From Mucilaginibacter sp. (GTDB lineage: Bacteria; Bacteroidota; Bacteroidia; Sphingobacteriales; Sphingobacteriaceae): DNA of 64,000 nt. Position numbers and translations under genes: made by a program. Shown here piece after piece: positions 1 to 9,200 of this stretch. Numbering within the stretch: position 1 is the first letter of the stretch; each line of letters opens with the position of its first letter. The stretch lies in NCBI GenBank assembly GCA_030445275.1, contig JAUCSE010000053.1, positions 62,001 through 126,000 of the forward strand, read 5' to 3'. The notes under the pieces were generated by a model. It did no database searches. It had not been told where the DNA came from and saw nothing but the letters and a program-made list of their open reading frames with translations.

Positions 1-2
1 AA

Positions 3-329
3 AACTGGAAGGGTACCGTAAATCCAATCGCGGTCGGCTATAATGCCAATGGCAGTGCTATAGCAAGTTACACTAATGTAACACCAACTTCCGGAGGACC
101 AACTTATACCGTGTATAAGGGTTCAAACGGATCAAATGTGGTATACTCGTTTCTGGACAACAGCCAAAAAACATCCGGAACAGTTAACATCAAGGATATC
201 CTGAATTTTATACAGAGTAAGGGCGTAACCTTTACGACATTGGATAAGGTCCAATTCGGATTTGAGATCACTTCCTCGTCCGGTGGGCTTAATTTTGGGT
301 CAAACAGTTATTCGGCGACCGTAAACTAA
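3..329 (+). CDS. GH12-type endoglucanase/xyloglucanase, C-terminal part (5' end outside window)
   Basis: The frame is open from the window edge to a TAA at 327-329, so this is the last 108 residues of a larger protein; a GTG at 111 is only an internal codon. The segment VQFGFE at 249-266, followed by a glycine-rich turn and a final SATVN strand, resembles the end of GH12 beta-jelly-roll cellulases, where a Q-F-G-x-E motif carries the acid/base glutamate (here codon 264-266). GH12 enzymes cleave beta-1,4-glucan or xyloglucan and are secreted, which suits the plant-polysaccharide content of the window. A terminator follows directly. The family call rests on this C-terminal motif alone; the nucleophile and signal peptide lie outside the window. 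Confidence 0.65.
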   Translation, partial: NWKGTVNPIAVGYNANGSAIASYTNVTPTSGGPTYTVYKGSNGSNVVYSFLDNSQKTSGTVNIKDILNFIQSKGVTFTTLDKVQFGFEITSSSGGLNFGSNSYSATVN

Positions 330-352
330 CTCTACAATCTATCTCTACGAAA

Positions 353-380
353 ATGACCGCCCTTAAAGCGGTCGTTTTTG
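353..380 (+). terminator. Rho-independent terminator after the GH12 gene
   Basis: Six-base-pair stem GACCGC (355-360) / GCGGTC (368-373) with a 7-nt loop, followed by a run of five T at 375-379. It lies 25 bases after the stop codon. Confidence 0.85.
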
Positions 381-750
381 TTTAAACAAAAAATAGATAT
401 CAAGATAAAAGTTCCGGTATTGGTCGGAGTTGGAATTATGTCAATCAGATGCACTATTGAATCGCAATCAGCAGGTGTAATAATCAATAAGAAAAGCACA
501 AAAGACGCATTTGCGATATATAATTATATGAAAAAACAAGTTATCAAATCCAATTCATCATTTTTACCTTCAATTAACCATATATTATCATACTTTTTTC
601 TTATAATTTATACATATTTTCCATAATTGACATAATTCTTATGCTTTATATATAAAAACCTAAAAAATAAAAGCATTTACCTAAGTATAAAATATATTAT
701 TCCTAAAAATATATGAAAATACGTATATATTTTGTGTTTAGAACACCTCC
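381..750. other. A+T-rich intergenic region without recognised gene
   Basis: About 370 bases, very A+T-rich towards the right. The only longer open frame (from a TTG at 378) overlaps the terminator and has no convincing protein features. Promoter elements for the peptide genes probably lie between 690 and 770, but no exact Bacteroidota TAnnTTTG box was found. Confidence 0.5.
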
Positions 751-783
751 CGTATATCTTTATAATTCACTTAACCCAATTTT

Positions 784-990
784 ATGTCACAGGTAAATTT
801 CAAATTAAGAGCTGTTAAAGTAGGGAAAACTTTGGCAGCATTTGCTCTGGCAATTTTAGTAGCTCAGGGGGTAATGATGGTTACCGCCGATGAGGCCCAA
901 GCTGACGGAACCTGCTTTTCTTCATCAAACATTTGTGGCTTAAACGGCCATAACTACAGCAATCGTACCTATCAGGCTCCGCCTAATTAA
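784..990 (+). CDS. Short exported two-cysteine peptide, copy 1
   Basis: 68 residues. Residues 1-16 are basic, about 17-35 form a hydrophobic core (LAAFALAILVAQG) and TADEAQA just after it looks like a signal-peptidase region. The predicted mature tail of about 28 residues starts near DGTC and has exactly two cysteines (C-x6-C) in GTCFSSSNICGLNGHNY, ending in a proline-rich QAPPN. The family is not recognised with certainty. The arrangement (tiny exported peptide next to a beta-propeller lipoprotein) recalls the NVEALA-type exported peptides of Bacteroidota, but the motif differs. A paralogue follows at 1128, and a TonB-type barrel, thioredoxin-like protein and lipoprotein lie downstream. Function unknown; a secreted signal or antimicrobial peptide is possible. 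Confidence 0.75.
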   Translation: MSQVNFKLRAVKVGKTLAAFALAILVAQGVMMVTADEAQADGTCFSSSNICGLNGHNYSNRTYQAPPN

Positions 991-1003
991 TTCAGGGTTT
1001 ATT

Positions 1004-1063
1004 GCTAAATCATTAGCCTTGACGAAAATCACCCATTTAAATGATTTAGCTAAGGCTAATGAT
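1004..1063 (+). promoter_or_regulatory. Downstream inverted repeats with two competing pairings, copy 1
   Basis: ATCATTAGCCTT (1009-1020) pairs perfectly with AAGGCTAATGAT (1052-1063). The overlapping left arm GCTAAATCATT (1004-1014) pairs perfectly with AATGATTTAGC (1040-1050). The two helices are mutually exclusive. No strong U-tract follows, so this may be a 3' stabiliser, attenuator or weak terminator. Confidence 0.6.
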
Positions 1064-1127
1064 CTTACCGCCTGCAATCAGGCATAACTCGTCTCCTATA
1101 TTTTTATAACTCACTTAACCCAATTTT

Positions 1128-1337
1128 ATGTCACAGGTAAATTTCAAATTAAAAGCTGTTAAAGTAGGGAAAACTTTGGCAGCATTTGCTCTGGCAATTT
1201 TAGTAGCACAAGGTGTAATGATGGTCACAGCCGACGAAGCTCAGGCTGATGGAACCTGTTTTAATTCATCAAACATCTGTGGCTTAAACGGCCATAACTA
1301 CAGCAATCATACTTTTCAAGGCCCTCCGCCTAATTAA
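1128..1337 (+). CDS. Short exported two-cysteine peptide, copy 2
   Basis: 69 residues, paralogue of the product at 784-990. The first 41 residues differ at one position (R9K), and the tail keeps both cysteines and the GLNGHNYSN core, while the end changes to H-T-F-Q-G-P-P-P-N. Strong conservation of the leader with drift at the extreme C-terminus resembles a leader/core layout or a variable exported ligand. It is the nearer of the two to the barrel gene at 1457, 119 bases downstream. Functional assignment is open; the duplication makes a spurious open frame unlikely. Confidence 0.75.
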   Translation: MSQVNFKLKAVKVGKTLAAFALAILVAQGVMMVTADEAQADGTCFNSSNICGLNGHNYSNHTFQGPPPN

Positions 1338-1358
1338 TTCAAGGGGTTTTATTACGAA

Positions 1359-1413
1359 ATCATTAGTCTTGACAATAATCATTCGTTTAAATGATTGAGT
1401 TAAGGCTAATGAT
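1359..1413 (+). promoter_or_regulatory. Downstream inverted repeat, copy 2
   Basis: ATCATTAGTCTT (1359-1370) pairs with AAGGCTAATGAT (1402-1413), with one G-U pair. It is followed by TCTTTT, so a weak terminator or partial attenuator before the barrel gene is plausible. It matches the element after copy 1, but the competing inner pairing is less perfect here. Confidence 0.5.
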
Positions 1414-1456
1414 CTTTTAATCTACGATCAACTTTACATATTTATCTTAATCCCCT

Positions 1457-3814
1457 ATGTGTTTTTTCTTCACCAAGAAGTGCTTGATATTCTATTTCTC
1501 TTTTTTTTCCTTTCTTCAGGTATATAGCCAGGAAAAGGGGTTAACAATGCTCCATAACCAAGTTGTGGATTCGACAACACATACCGCCATTCCGTACGCA
1601 ACCATAACCTTAATAGGCAAATCCAATCAGCCTAAAAAAGTGATTATTGGCCAAAAGGATGGTTTCTTTAAGATTTCAGCTCCTGATACTGCCTATATAG
1701 GGGTAAACGTCACTTGTAGTGGTTATGTATCAAGATATCTTGCCATCTCCTATTTTGATGATCTTCAAAACAGGCAAAACCCTATTCTACTACAGCAAAA
1801 AATCAATCAATTAAAGGAGATAAATATCATATCGGCAAAACCGATCATAAAAAGAGAAATTGATCGGATCTCCTATAATGTTCAAGCGGATCCGGAAAAA
1901 AACATCATCTCTGTAGGCGATATCTTACAAAAAATGCCATTGGTGTCCAGCGATGGCTCCAGTTTATTGGTTAAAGGAAGTACAAGCTATAAAATTTTCA
2001 TCGATGGGAAACCATCAGCCTTGTTCAGCAATAACCCATTAAGCGTACTAAAGGGAATGAATGCCGATAACATCCTTCGGGTGGAAATAATAACAACCCC
2101 GCCTTCAAAATACGAAAGTGAGGGATTAATAGGAATAATTAATATTGTAACGGTTAAAAATGGCCCCCAAGGATATACGGCAAAAATTGGGGCCAGGTAT
2201 ACTTCACCGGATGGTCCTTCCGGATCAGGAGCATTTTCGATAAAAAACGGCAAGTTTGGACTATCTGCTTACGGAGGGGATTCTGAACTGAAGGAGCCTA
2301 AGCTTTCCTCATCGCTGTATCGGATCTCATCAGCAAGTTCTTTGCAGCAAAATTCAGTCATGCAATCAAAAACTCGTTTTCCATATGGTCACATGGAAAG
2401 CAGTTATGAAATAGACTCTCTCAACCTTCTTACCTTAACATTAAATTATAGCGGCAATAATGGCAATAGAAACACCAATCAGATTACCCATATAAGTGAT
2501 TTAACACAATCATCAGAACAGCTATATAATTTGATCTCCAATTCAAAATATTCCTCCTCGGCCTTAGATATAGGGATAAATTACGAAATCAAATTAAACA
2601 CTCAACGTAATGAAATATTAACCGCCTCCTATAATTCCCTGTTAAACAGGGAGAATACTAACGTAGGGTCATCCATCATATATACATCCCCAGCAATGGA
2701 TATGTCATCTATTTTCCTGCAGAATAAATCAGGAAGCAATGAAAATACAGCACAGTTAGATTACACCAACACCATACGTTCCATCACCGTAGAGGCTGGT
2801 GGAAAGGGAATTTTCAGGAAAAACTTCAGTGACTTTAATGCTAATAATTTCAATTACCATCAAAATGTATATGCGCTATACAACACATATACCCTAAAAC
2901 ACAAGGCATTAGAATACAAGGCCGGAGTCCGGCTGGAAAGAACCGTAATAAGCTTTGAGGATAGCAGTAAGTTCAGGCGTACCTATACCAATGCGGTTCC
3001 GTCGATCTCCATCCTTGATAACTTAAATGAGCGAAGTTCCTTAAATCTGGGATACTCCATACGGATAGAACGGCCAGGAATTATTGAACTAAACCCGTTT
3101 GTTGATCGTTCTGATCCAAGATCCGTCAGCACAGGGAATCCATATTTGAACCCCTCACTTAGTAATAATCTCGAACTTAATTACAGCTACTTTAATAATC
3201 TTACCATCAATTCCGGTTTAAGTTATAATCATGTATCCAAGGGCATGGATATTGTTACTACTTATAATCCTGGTAATGATTCCTATACAAGTACCTATCA
3301 GAATGCAATAAATAGCAGTCGCGTCGGGTTCAACAATAGTATTACAATCCCATTTAAGAACAAGTCTGAGCTGACTTTCAATTCTGATCTCTCTTATAAC
3401 CAAATTAGAGGTATAGTAAATGAGACTCATTATGAGAATAAGGCCTATTTGATAAACTTATATGCATCATTATCTAAAAAGTTCGATAATAACTTAAGTT
3501 TAACATTCAGCAGCAGTTATAATAATGGGATACTGCTATTGCAGGGGAGATCTAACCATACTATTTTTTACTCGGGATCGGCAACCAAATATTTTTTAAA
3601 TAAAAAACTGGCACTCTCCGGAGCCCTTAATAATCCATTCAGCAAGTTTAGGTCATACATTTTTAAAACGAATGCCGATAATTCCAATCAGGTATTTAAT
3701 AGCCAAAACTACTATAGAAAACTTTCAGTTGGCCTGTCTTACAAATTTGGGCAGCTCAAATCTTCTATAAAATTAAATCAGAGAGGCATAAATAATGACG
3801 ATTTAAAAAATTAA
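1457..3814 (+). CDS. Outer-membrane TonB-dependent-receptor-like beta-barrel protein
   Basis: 785 residues. A hydrophobic N-terminus ends in VYSQ (signal peptide, about 1-24), followed by a CarboxypepD_reg-like beta-sandwich (about 30-115), a plug domain (about 125-215) with the family pattern DRISYNVQADPE and GLIGIINIVT, and a long barrel ending in NQRGINNDD, as is usual for the OMP_b-brl_3 (outer membrane protein beta-barrel) family. Such proteins move or sense ligands across the outer membrane using TonB energy; the substrate is unknown. Only 3 bases separate it from the next gene, so 1457-5448 is probably one operon, possibly including the peptide genes. A role in uptake, export or sensing of the upstream peptides is inference. 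Confidence 0.85.
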   Translation: MCFFFTKKCLIFYFSFFSFLQVYSQEKGLTMLHNQVVDSTTHTAIPYATITLIGKSNQPKKVIIGQKDGFFKISAPDTAYIGVNVTCSGYVSRYLAISYFDDLQNRQNPILLQQKINQLKEINIISAKPIIKREIDRISYNVQADPEKNIISVGDILQKMPLVSSDGSSLLVKGSTSYKIFIDGKPSALFSNNPLSVLKGMNADNILRVEIITTPPSKYESEGLIGIINIVTVKNGPQGYTAKIGARYTSPDGPSGSGAFSIKNGKFGLSAYGGDSELKEPKLSSSLYRISSASSLQQNSVMQSKTRFPYGHMESSYEIDSLNLLTLTLNYSGNNGNRNTNQITHISDLTQSSEQLYNLISNSKYSSSALDIGINYEIKLNTQRNEILTASYNSLLNRENTNVGSSIIYTSPAMDMSSIFLQNKSGSNENTAQLDYTNTIRSITVEAGGKGIFRKNFSDFNANNFNYHQNVYALYNTYTLKHKALEYKAGVRLERTVISFEDSSKFRRTYTNAVPSISILDNLNERSSLNLGYSIRIERPGIIELNPFVDRSDPRSVSTGNPYLNPSLSNNLELNYSYFNNLTINSGLSYNHVSKGMDIVTTYNPGNDSYTSTYQNAINSSRVGFNNSITIPFKNKSELTFNSDLSYNQIRGIVNETHYENKAYLINLYASLSKKFDNNLSLTFSSSYNNGILLLQGRSNHTIFYSGSATKYFLNKKLALSGALNNPFSKFRSYIFKTNADNSNQVFNSQNYYRKLSVGLSYKFGQLKSSIKLNQRGINNDDLKN

Positions 3815-3817
3815 CAC

Positions 3818-4378
3818 ATGGGAACAAAAAAAACAAATATTCTCATAAACATAGTAATTTTCATTGTGACGTTTGCCGGATTCTGTGGTTTCAAATTATA
3901 TAAAAGAAAACATGATCTTAAAACAAACATCACTACAGTAACCAAGATCAAGTTTGATCACAATATCAATGGATTAAAGCTGCTTACTGATACCTCTACT
4001 GATTATCTCAGATACTCCAGGCAGCTCAAGCCATCCTACAGGATCGTTTTAGTTGTTGACGGCAGCTGTTCCACGTGTTTTGAAACCTTAATCAAGTGGA
4101 AGGACCTGTTTGAAACGGAGCATTTGCCCTATGAAAAACTATTAATTTTTGGATATGATTGTACTTATCCCCAGTTAAAATATGTTCAGTCAGAGCTACC
4201 CGAGTTAAAAGCGCCAATATTCTACGACCCTTATTATTCTTTTGGCAAGTTGAATCATATCGATCAGAATGGAATTAACAAATATTTATTGGTTGACGAA
4301 GATTTCAATGTCATCACAGCAGGCAATCCCTTCCTGGACCAGGGAATTATGAATACTTATTTACATTATATAAAATGA
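3818..4378 (+). CDS. Membrane-anchored thioredoxin-like protein with CSTC motif
   Basis: 186 residues. One N-terminal transmembrane segment (about 9-27, NILINIVIFIVTFAGFCGF) is followed by a periplasmic domain. VVDGSCSTCFETLIKW (about 80-95) places a C-x-x-C pair at the start of a helix after a beta strand, as in thioredoxin-fold redox proteins; the later YLLVDEDFNVI strand also fits. There is no cis-proline motif clear enough to name a subfamily. It lies 3 bases after the barrel gene, and its stop overlaps the start of the next gene (ATGA). As the neighbouring peptides carry exactly two cysteines each, a disulfide-handling role for them is an attractive inference. Confidence 0.75.
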   Translation: MGTKKTNILINIVIFIVTFAGFCGFKLYKRKHDLKTNITTVTKIKFDHNINGLKLLTDTSTDYLRYSRQLKPSYRIVLVVDGSCSTCFETLIKWKDLFETEHLPYEKLLIFGYDCTYPQLKYVQSELPELKAPIFYDPYYSFGKLNHIDQNGINKYLLVDEDFNVITAGNPFLDQGIMNTYLHYIK

Positions 4379-5448
4379 AAAAACTGTTGACCATACTTTT
4401 AATACCTTTTGTGTTATTCGGGTGTAAAAGACGCAATACCCACATTTTCGATCACGTTACGCGATTTTCAGATTCTTCCTTTATTCACATAAAACCCGAG
4501 CTGGTCAAAGGAAGTCTTGATCCTGGTATTGGAAAACATTTTGTTGATATCATGCAAGTTATTAATGAAAATACAATTGCCATTATTGACGATAGAAAGA
4601 CATTGTCCTTATATGATAAAAACTTAAAGAAAATTCAGGAGTTCAGTTATGAAAATACACCGGGTCTTCAATTGGTTTCGCCGATGTCTATTTTCAAAAC
4701 CAGGGAGAACGAGTTCAATATATATGATTTGACAACAGACCTCATTTATAATTTTATTAAGGAAACAAGTAATAACTCATGGAAGTTAGCTCGAAAACAA
4801 AAACTTCCTGGTGAATTATCCGGATTAGTGAGTATAGCTATGGCTAATGATTCCACAATGTTGGCGACCTCTATTAATAATATCAACGGAAGGCTTATAA
4901 ACTTTACATTGAAGCCGGAACCTAAAGTTCTAAAATATATTGGTGACAAAATAGATATCAACGGCAATAGCCCTTTCGTTACAGGCCTTGTTTATTGGTC
5001 AGATTTAGCACATGACAGTACTGACGTAAATTTCGTTGCTTATCATAAAACCGACATATTTGAGGCTTATAATCGTAATGGGAAACTAATATTTCGTATG
5101 AAAGGCCCAGAAAAATTCGATCCTTTATATCGTACAATAGGAAAGATTGACAAGCAAAGATATACTGAAAATAAGGAAACAAAGTCAGCCTTTGTATCCA
5201 TCGTTTCCGACAGCAGATTTGTTTATCTATTATACTCAGGCCGAACAAATGCCTTTAGTGACAGGCATAAGGCACAAAAAGTCTACATATTGACTAAAAC
5301 GGGCAAACCTTATAAAACATTTGAATTAAACATCAGCACTGATCTTAATAAGATGATTATCGATAAATACCATGAAAAACTCTATATTACCAGTTTCTCT
5401 GAAGAAACGGGAAGCTTGATTTATTCCGTATCAACAAAGACTTTATAA
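4375..5448 (+). CDS. Six-bladed beta-propeller lipoprotein (BF3164/TolB-like)
   Basis: 357 residues. The N-terminus MKKLLTILLIPFVLFGCK is a lipoprotein signal with the lipobox cysteine at residue 17. The body consists of repeated strand units with patterns such as IAIIDDRKTLSLYDKN and VYILTKTGKPYKTFEL, typical of the 6-bladed beta-propeller lipoproteins of Bacteroidota (BF3164-like). These sit at the outer membrane and often lie near genes for short exported peptides. The start overlaps the previous stop by 4 bases, implying translational coupling. Family call from pattern and context; ligand unknown. Confidence 0.75.
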   Translation: MKKLLTILLIPFVLFGCKRRNTHIFDHVTRFSDSSFIHIKPELVKGSLDPGIGKHFVDIMQVINENTIAIIDDRKTLSLYDKNLKKIQEFSYENTPGLQLVSPMSIFKTRENEFNIYDLTTDLIYNFIKETSNNSWKLARKQKLPGELSGLVSIAMANDSTMLATSINNINGRLINFTLKPEPKVLKYIGDKIDINGNSPFVTGLVYWSDLAHDSTDVNFVAYHKTDIFEAYNRNGKLIFRMKGPEKFDPLYRTIGKIDKQRYTENKETKSAFVSIVSDSRFVYLLYSGRTNAFSDRHKAQKVYILTKTGKPYKTFELNISTDLNKMIIDKYHEKLYITSFSEETGSLIYSVSTKTL

Positions 5449-5756
5449 ATTCAAATTGAGTAATGTTCTCATCGAACTATAATCTGGCTAAAACGTAAGC
5501 AAACTTAAATTTTCTAAAATAAAGCGATGAAGGCGATTCGGATAAATATATTCCAAACGCTTTCCTTTTCATGAAGTTTGTTGAAAAGATCTTCTTAATC
5601 CATTCTGAGGTGCTGTTAAAAGCAAATGGTTATTTACCAATCAGGAATATCCTGAATAATGACTTATGACGTTACTCGTCAAACTATAAACATGAAGGTA
5701 TTTATTAAGAATAAGCCTCTTGCTACGATCCGTAACCAGTTTATTAACTTCGCGGC
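5449..5756. other. Intergenic region with a possible 22-aa leader frame
   Basis: About 310 bases. Two tiny frames are visible: 5571-5669 (32 codons from ATG) and 5692-5760 (22 codons, MKVFIKNKPLATIRNQ at its start). The stop of the second overlaps the start of the gene at 5757 in an ATGA arrangement. Neither resembles a known protein. No strong terminator was seen after 5448. Confidence 0.35.
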
Positions 5757-6014
5757 ATGACTACGAATTTTAGGATCACGATTAAAGGAACAGAATTTGA
5801 ATTTATATCTATGAATAGAGTAAAGCTCCAGGCATTCCAGATTTTTGTATTATTTGAACAGAAAAAAGTGAGGTTTCATATGCAGGTTGACGACAACGAT
5901 CCCGAAAGATTTTACATTACTGATCCGCAGTCATGCCCTGATGTTCATTTGTCGTTGGAACCAACATTCAGCGAAGCGATCTTACAAAAAGGCCTTGCCG
6001 TACCGGCTACTTAA
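5757..6014 (+). CDS. Hypothetical small protein
   Basis: 85 residues, no signal peptide or membrane segment. It is beta-rich, with NFRITIKGTEFEFI at the start and FYITDPQSCPDVHLSLEP in the middle. No family recognised. The ATG at 5757 overlaps the stop of a 22-codon frame upstream, which may couple translation. Its 3' end overlaps the converging gene at 6007 by 8 bases. It is a plausible real gene because frame and composition are consistent, but there is no direct functional evidence. Confidence 0.5.
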   Translation: MTTNFRITIKGTEFEFISMNRVKLQAFQIFVLFEQKKVRFHMQVDDNDPERFYITDPQSCPDVHLSLEPTFSEAILQKGLAVPAT

Positions 6015-6279
6015 CCAGGCCGCCCTTATTTAATATTTTAAAATCCCGTTCCTGATTGATGGACCGGATCGTAAATTCCAAATCAATTTCGCGGTTTCTG
6101 ATCCGGTTGATGCTGCCAACTATTGTTTCCTGTAAGACTTCATAAGCCTGGCTGAAATTGGCTGTGTCAGGAATGGTTATAATCAGCTTTTCACTACTTA
6201 CCTGGATATGCTCCCGGTAAGTCTCCGATAGTTCCTGCTGTAAGTAGACCCGCACCATATTTAAATATGCTCCATTCAT
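6007..6279 (-). CDS. Hypothetical small protein downstream of dnaE2
   Basis: 90 residues, mixed alpha/beta, no membrane segment. The sequence (SEKLIITIPDTANFSQAYEV, then IDLEFTIRSINQERDF) reads like a compact globular domain. It starts 17 bases after the dnaE2 stop on the same strand, so it may be the last gene of the imuA-imuB-dnaE2 transcript. No family recognised; a link to the mutasome is suggested by position only. Confidence 0.5.
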   Translation of the reverse strand: MNGAYLNMVRVYLQQELSETYREHIQVSSEKLIITIPDTANFSQAYEVLQETIVGSINRIRNREIDLEFTIRSINQERDFKILNKGGLVK

Positions 6280-6296
6280 TATACTTCAAATATATG

Positions 6297-9200
6297 TTAT
6301 CTAAAATTTCTTCCCTTATGAAAAATCTCCCGGCTATCAGGCCCGGGCGCTGTTGTTTCATCTGCCCGTGCCAGGGTTAACAGCGGCAGATCATCTTGGT
6401 TGCCTATAGTCAACTCACGCAACAGCCTGTTCAGGTTAAAGCAACGTTTGGCCACGACATGGATCACTTCACCCTCGATCTGTAACTTTCCTTCTACCAT
6501 GAACAATCGGGATTGGATGATCTCCTTACGATATAAATCAAACAGCTTTTCCCATACCACGATATTAGCAGCAACGGTTTCGTCTTCCAATGTCATAAAC
6601 AAGATACCTTTAGCGGTCCCTGGCCGCTGGCGAACAGTGATCAAGCCGGCAACCTTTATTGGGTCGCCGTCTTTCTTGTTTTTAAGATCATTAATTGGTG
6701 TATTGTGCAATAAGTCCAGCTTTTCCCGCACCAGGGCTACAGGGTGATTTTTTAAGGACAATCCAACAGCCGAATAGTCCTGTACGACATGTTCACCCTC
6801 GGTCATCAGCGGAAGCTGAACCTGTATTTCTTTCACACTCTCTGATGGCGTGCCATCAAACAATGCTATCGGCCGGTCACCCAGAGCCGACACTTCCCAC
6901 AAAGCCTGGCGGCGGTCTGAACCTAATGAGCGAAAAGCATCCGCATCCGACAGCTTTTCCAGAGCCGCGTCAGGAACCTCCACCCCACGCAACTGGTCAA
7001 CATGACTATAAAATGCTTGGCGCCCCGCTATTAATAAGCCCATGTCTTCTTCCCGCAGTCCCTTGACCTGTCGGAATCCCAAACGCACTGCATAATAGGT
7101 GCCATCCTTTTCCTCCAACGTATTATCCCAAAAAGAATGATTGACATCCACCGGCAAAACTTTAACGCCGTGATCTTTGGCGTCCCGGACGATCTGTGCC
7201 GGCTGGTAAAAGCCCATCGGCTGGCTGTTCAGTAGCGCCGCGCAGAATACATCGGGATAATAATATTTCAGCCAGGACGATATATACACCAGCAAGGCAA
7301 AGGAGGCCGCATGGCTTTCGGGAAATCCATACCCTTCAAAACCCTGCAATTGCTTAAAGACCCGCCTCGAAAACCCTTCCTCATATCCCCTGGCGACCAT
7401 CCCGTCCACCAGCTTCTTTTCATACAAGCCCAATTTGCCATTAGCTTTAAAACTGGCCATACTGCGGCGCAGCTCATCTGCTTCGGCAGGCGTAAAACCT
7501 GCGGCCACAATCGCGATCTCCATCGCCTGCTCCTGAAATAAAGGTACGCCCAATGTTCTTCCTAATATCTCCCTTAATTCCTGGGACGGATATTCTATAG
7601 GCTCTTCACCGTTTCGGCGGCGCAGGTAAGGATGTACCATATCGCCCTGTATCGGCCCTGGTCGTACAATAGCCACCTCGATCACCAAATCATAAAAGCA
7701 TTTGGGCTTCAGTCGTGGTAACATGGACATCTGTGCCCGGCTTTCGATCTGGAACACGCCGATGGTATCCGCATGACAGATCATCTCATAAACCTTCGGA
7801 TCATCCTGGGGAACATTGGCCAAAGTCAGCTTTTTACCATAATGCCGCTCCACCATATCAAATGCCTTACGGATCATGGTCAGCATCCCGAGACCAAGCA
7901 CATCCACTTTCAGGATACCTAAAGCTTCCAGGTCATCCTTGTTCCATTCCAGCTGCGTACGGTTTTCCATGCGGGCATTCAATACCGGGCATAGGTCGGA
8001 AAGCTTATTATCCGTAATGACAAAACCGCCGGTGTGTTGTCCCAATTGCCTCGGAAAACCCATCAATAGCGAAGTAAGTTCCAGCACCTTGTAGATCAAA
8101 GGATCATGTGGATTCAATCCCTGCTCCCGCAAGCGTTTCTCGTCAAAGCCTTCCTCACTAAAATCCCAGATCGTAGCACCGATCCGTTTAATGGAATCTT
8201 CCGATAGCCCCATCGCTTTGCCGACATCCCGGATAGCGCCACGGTGACGTTCCTGGGTGACCGTAGCCACAATAGCGGCATGCTCACGGCCATAGTCTTC
8301 ATAAATATATTGAATGATCTCTTCACGCCGCTCATGTTCGAAGTCTACATCAATATCAGGCCATTCTTCTCGCGCATCCGACATAAAACGAGAGAACAAC
8401 AGCCGGGACTTCATCGGGTCCACGGCCGTGATGGATAAACAATAACAAACCGTAGAATTGGCGGCAGAACCACGTCCTTGGTGCAGAATACCCAGTTCCT
8501 CTGCCTTTTGGGTGTATTTATGCACCCGGAGGAAATACGGAGCGAGTTTTCGGCCCTCAATAAAGGCTAATTCAAATTTTAACTGATCCTGAACTTTTTT
8601 GGGTATTTGTTCCCCATAATGCTCATGCGCGCCGGCCCTGGTATATTTGGTCAGACGTTCCTGCGGTGTCAGACCATCCATCATTTTTTCTTCCGGCTCA
8701 ATGTATTTCAATGTATCCAGGGAAAATTGGCAGACATCGGCGATCTTTAACGCGTTCTCCAGCGCTTCGGGGTATCCCCGGAACAAACGATGCAGTTCCT
8801 CTATGGGTTTGATAAAGCGTTCCGCGTTTGCATGCAAACGGAAGCCGGCTGTATGAATGGTGCATTTTTCACGGATACAGGTCAGGATATCCTGTAGTTC
8901 ACGGCGCTTGTTTTCATGATAATGCACATCTCCAACAGCTACCATCGGAATGCCCAACTGTGCCAGGCGGGCCAGCCTTTTAGCATCATCACCGCTGTAG
9001 GAACGGGTTGCTGCCATGTATAATGGCTGATCCAGCTTAGCCCGATATTCAGCCACCTTATTTTTAAAATCATCTTCATAATCAAACCGAGTGTTTAATT
9101 CGTCCGGTGGGATGATAATGAACCGGATGCCTTCCTGATGCTGATACACATCCGCTTTATACAAATGGCATTGTCCTTTTTCTGCCCTCAGGTTCCCAAC

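Larger units (their letters stand above)
751..1417 (+). repeat. Tandem duplication of a 344-bp unit (leader, peptide gene, downstream hairpin)
   Basis: The two units begin around 751 and 1095. They share the leader ACTTAACCCAATTTTATG and a nearly identical 5' UTR, a closely similar peptide gene (784-990 and 1128-1337) and a downstream inverted repeat ending in AAGGCTAATGAT. The start codons are 344 bp apart. Differences are mostly synonymous or lie in the last third of the peptide, which points to a fairly recent duplication of a whole expression unit. Confidence 0.85.

Noticed and set aside
378..626. 82-codon plus-strand frame from TTG
   Set aside because: It begins inside the T-run of a terminator, lies in A+T-rich intergenic DNA and has no protein-like pattern or conserved motif.
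5571..5669. 32-codon plus-strand frame
   Set aside because: Too short, with no conserved feature or neighbour coupling.
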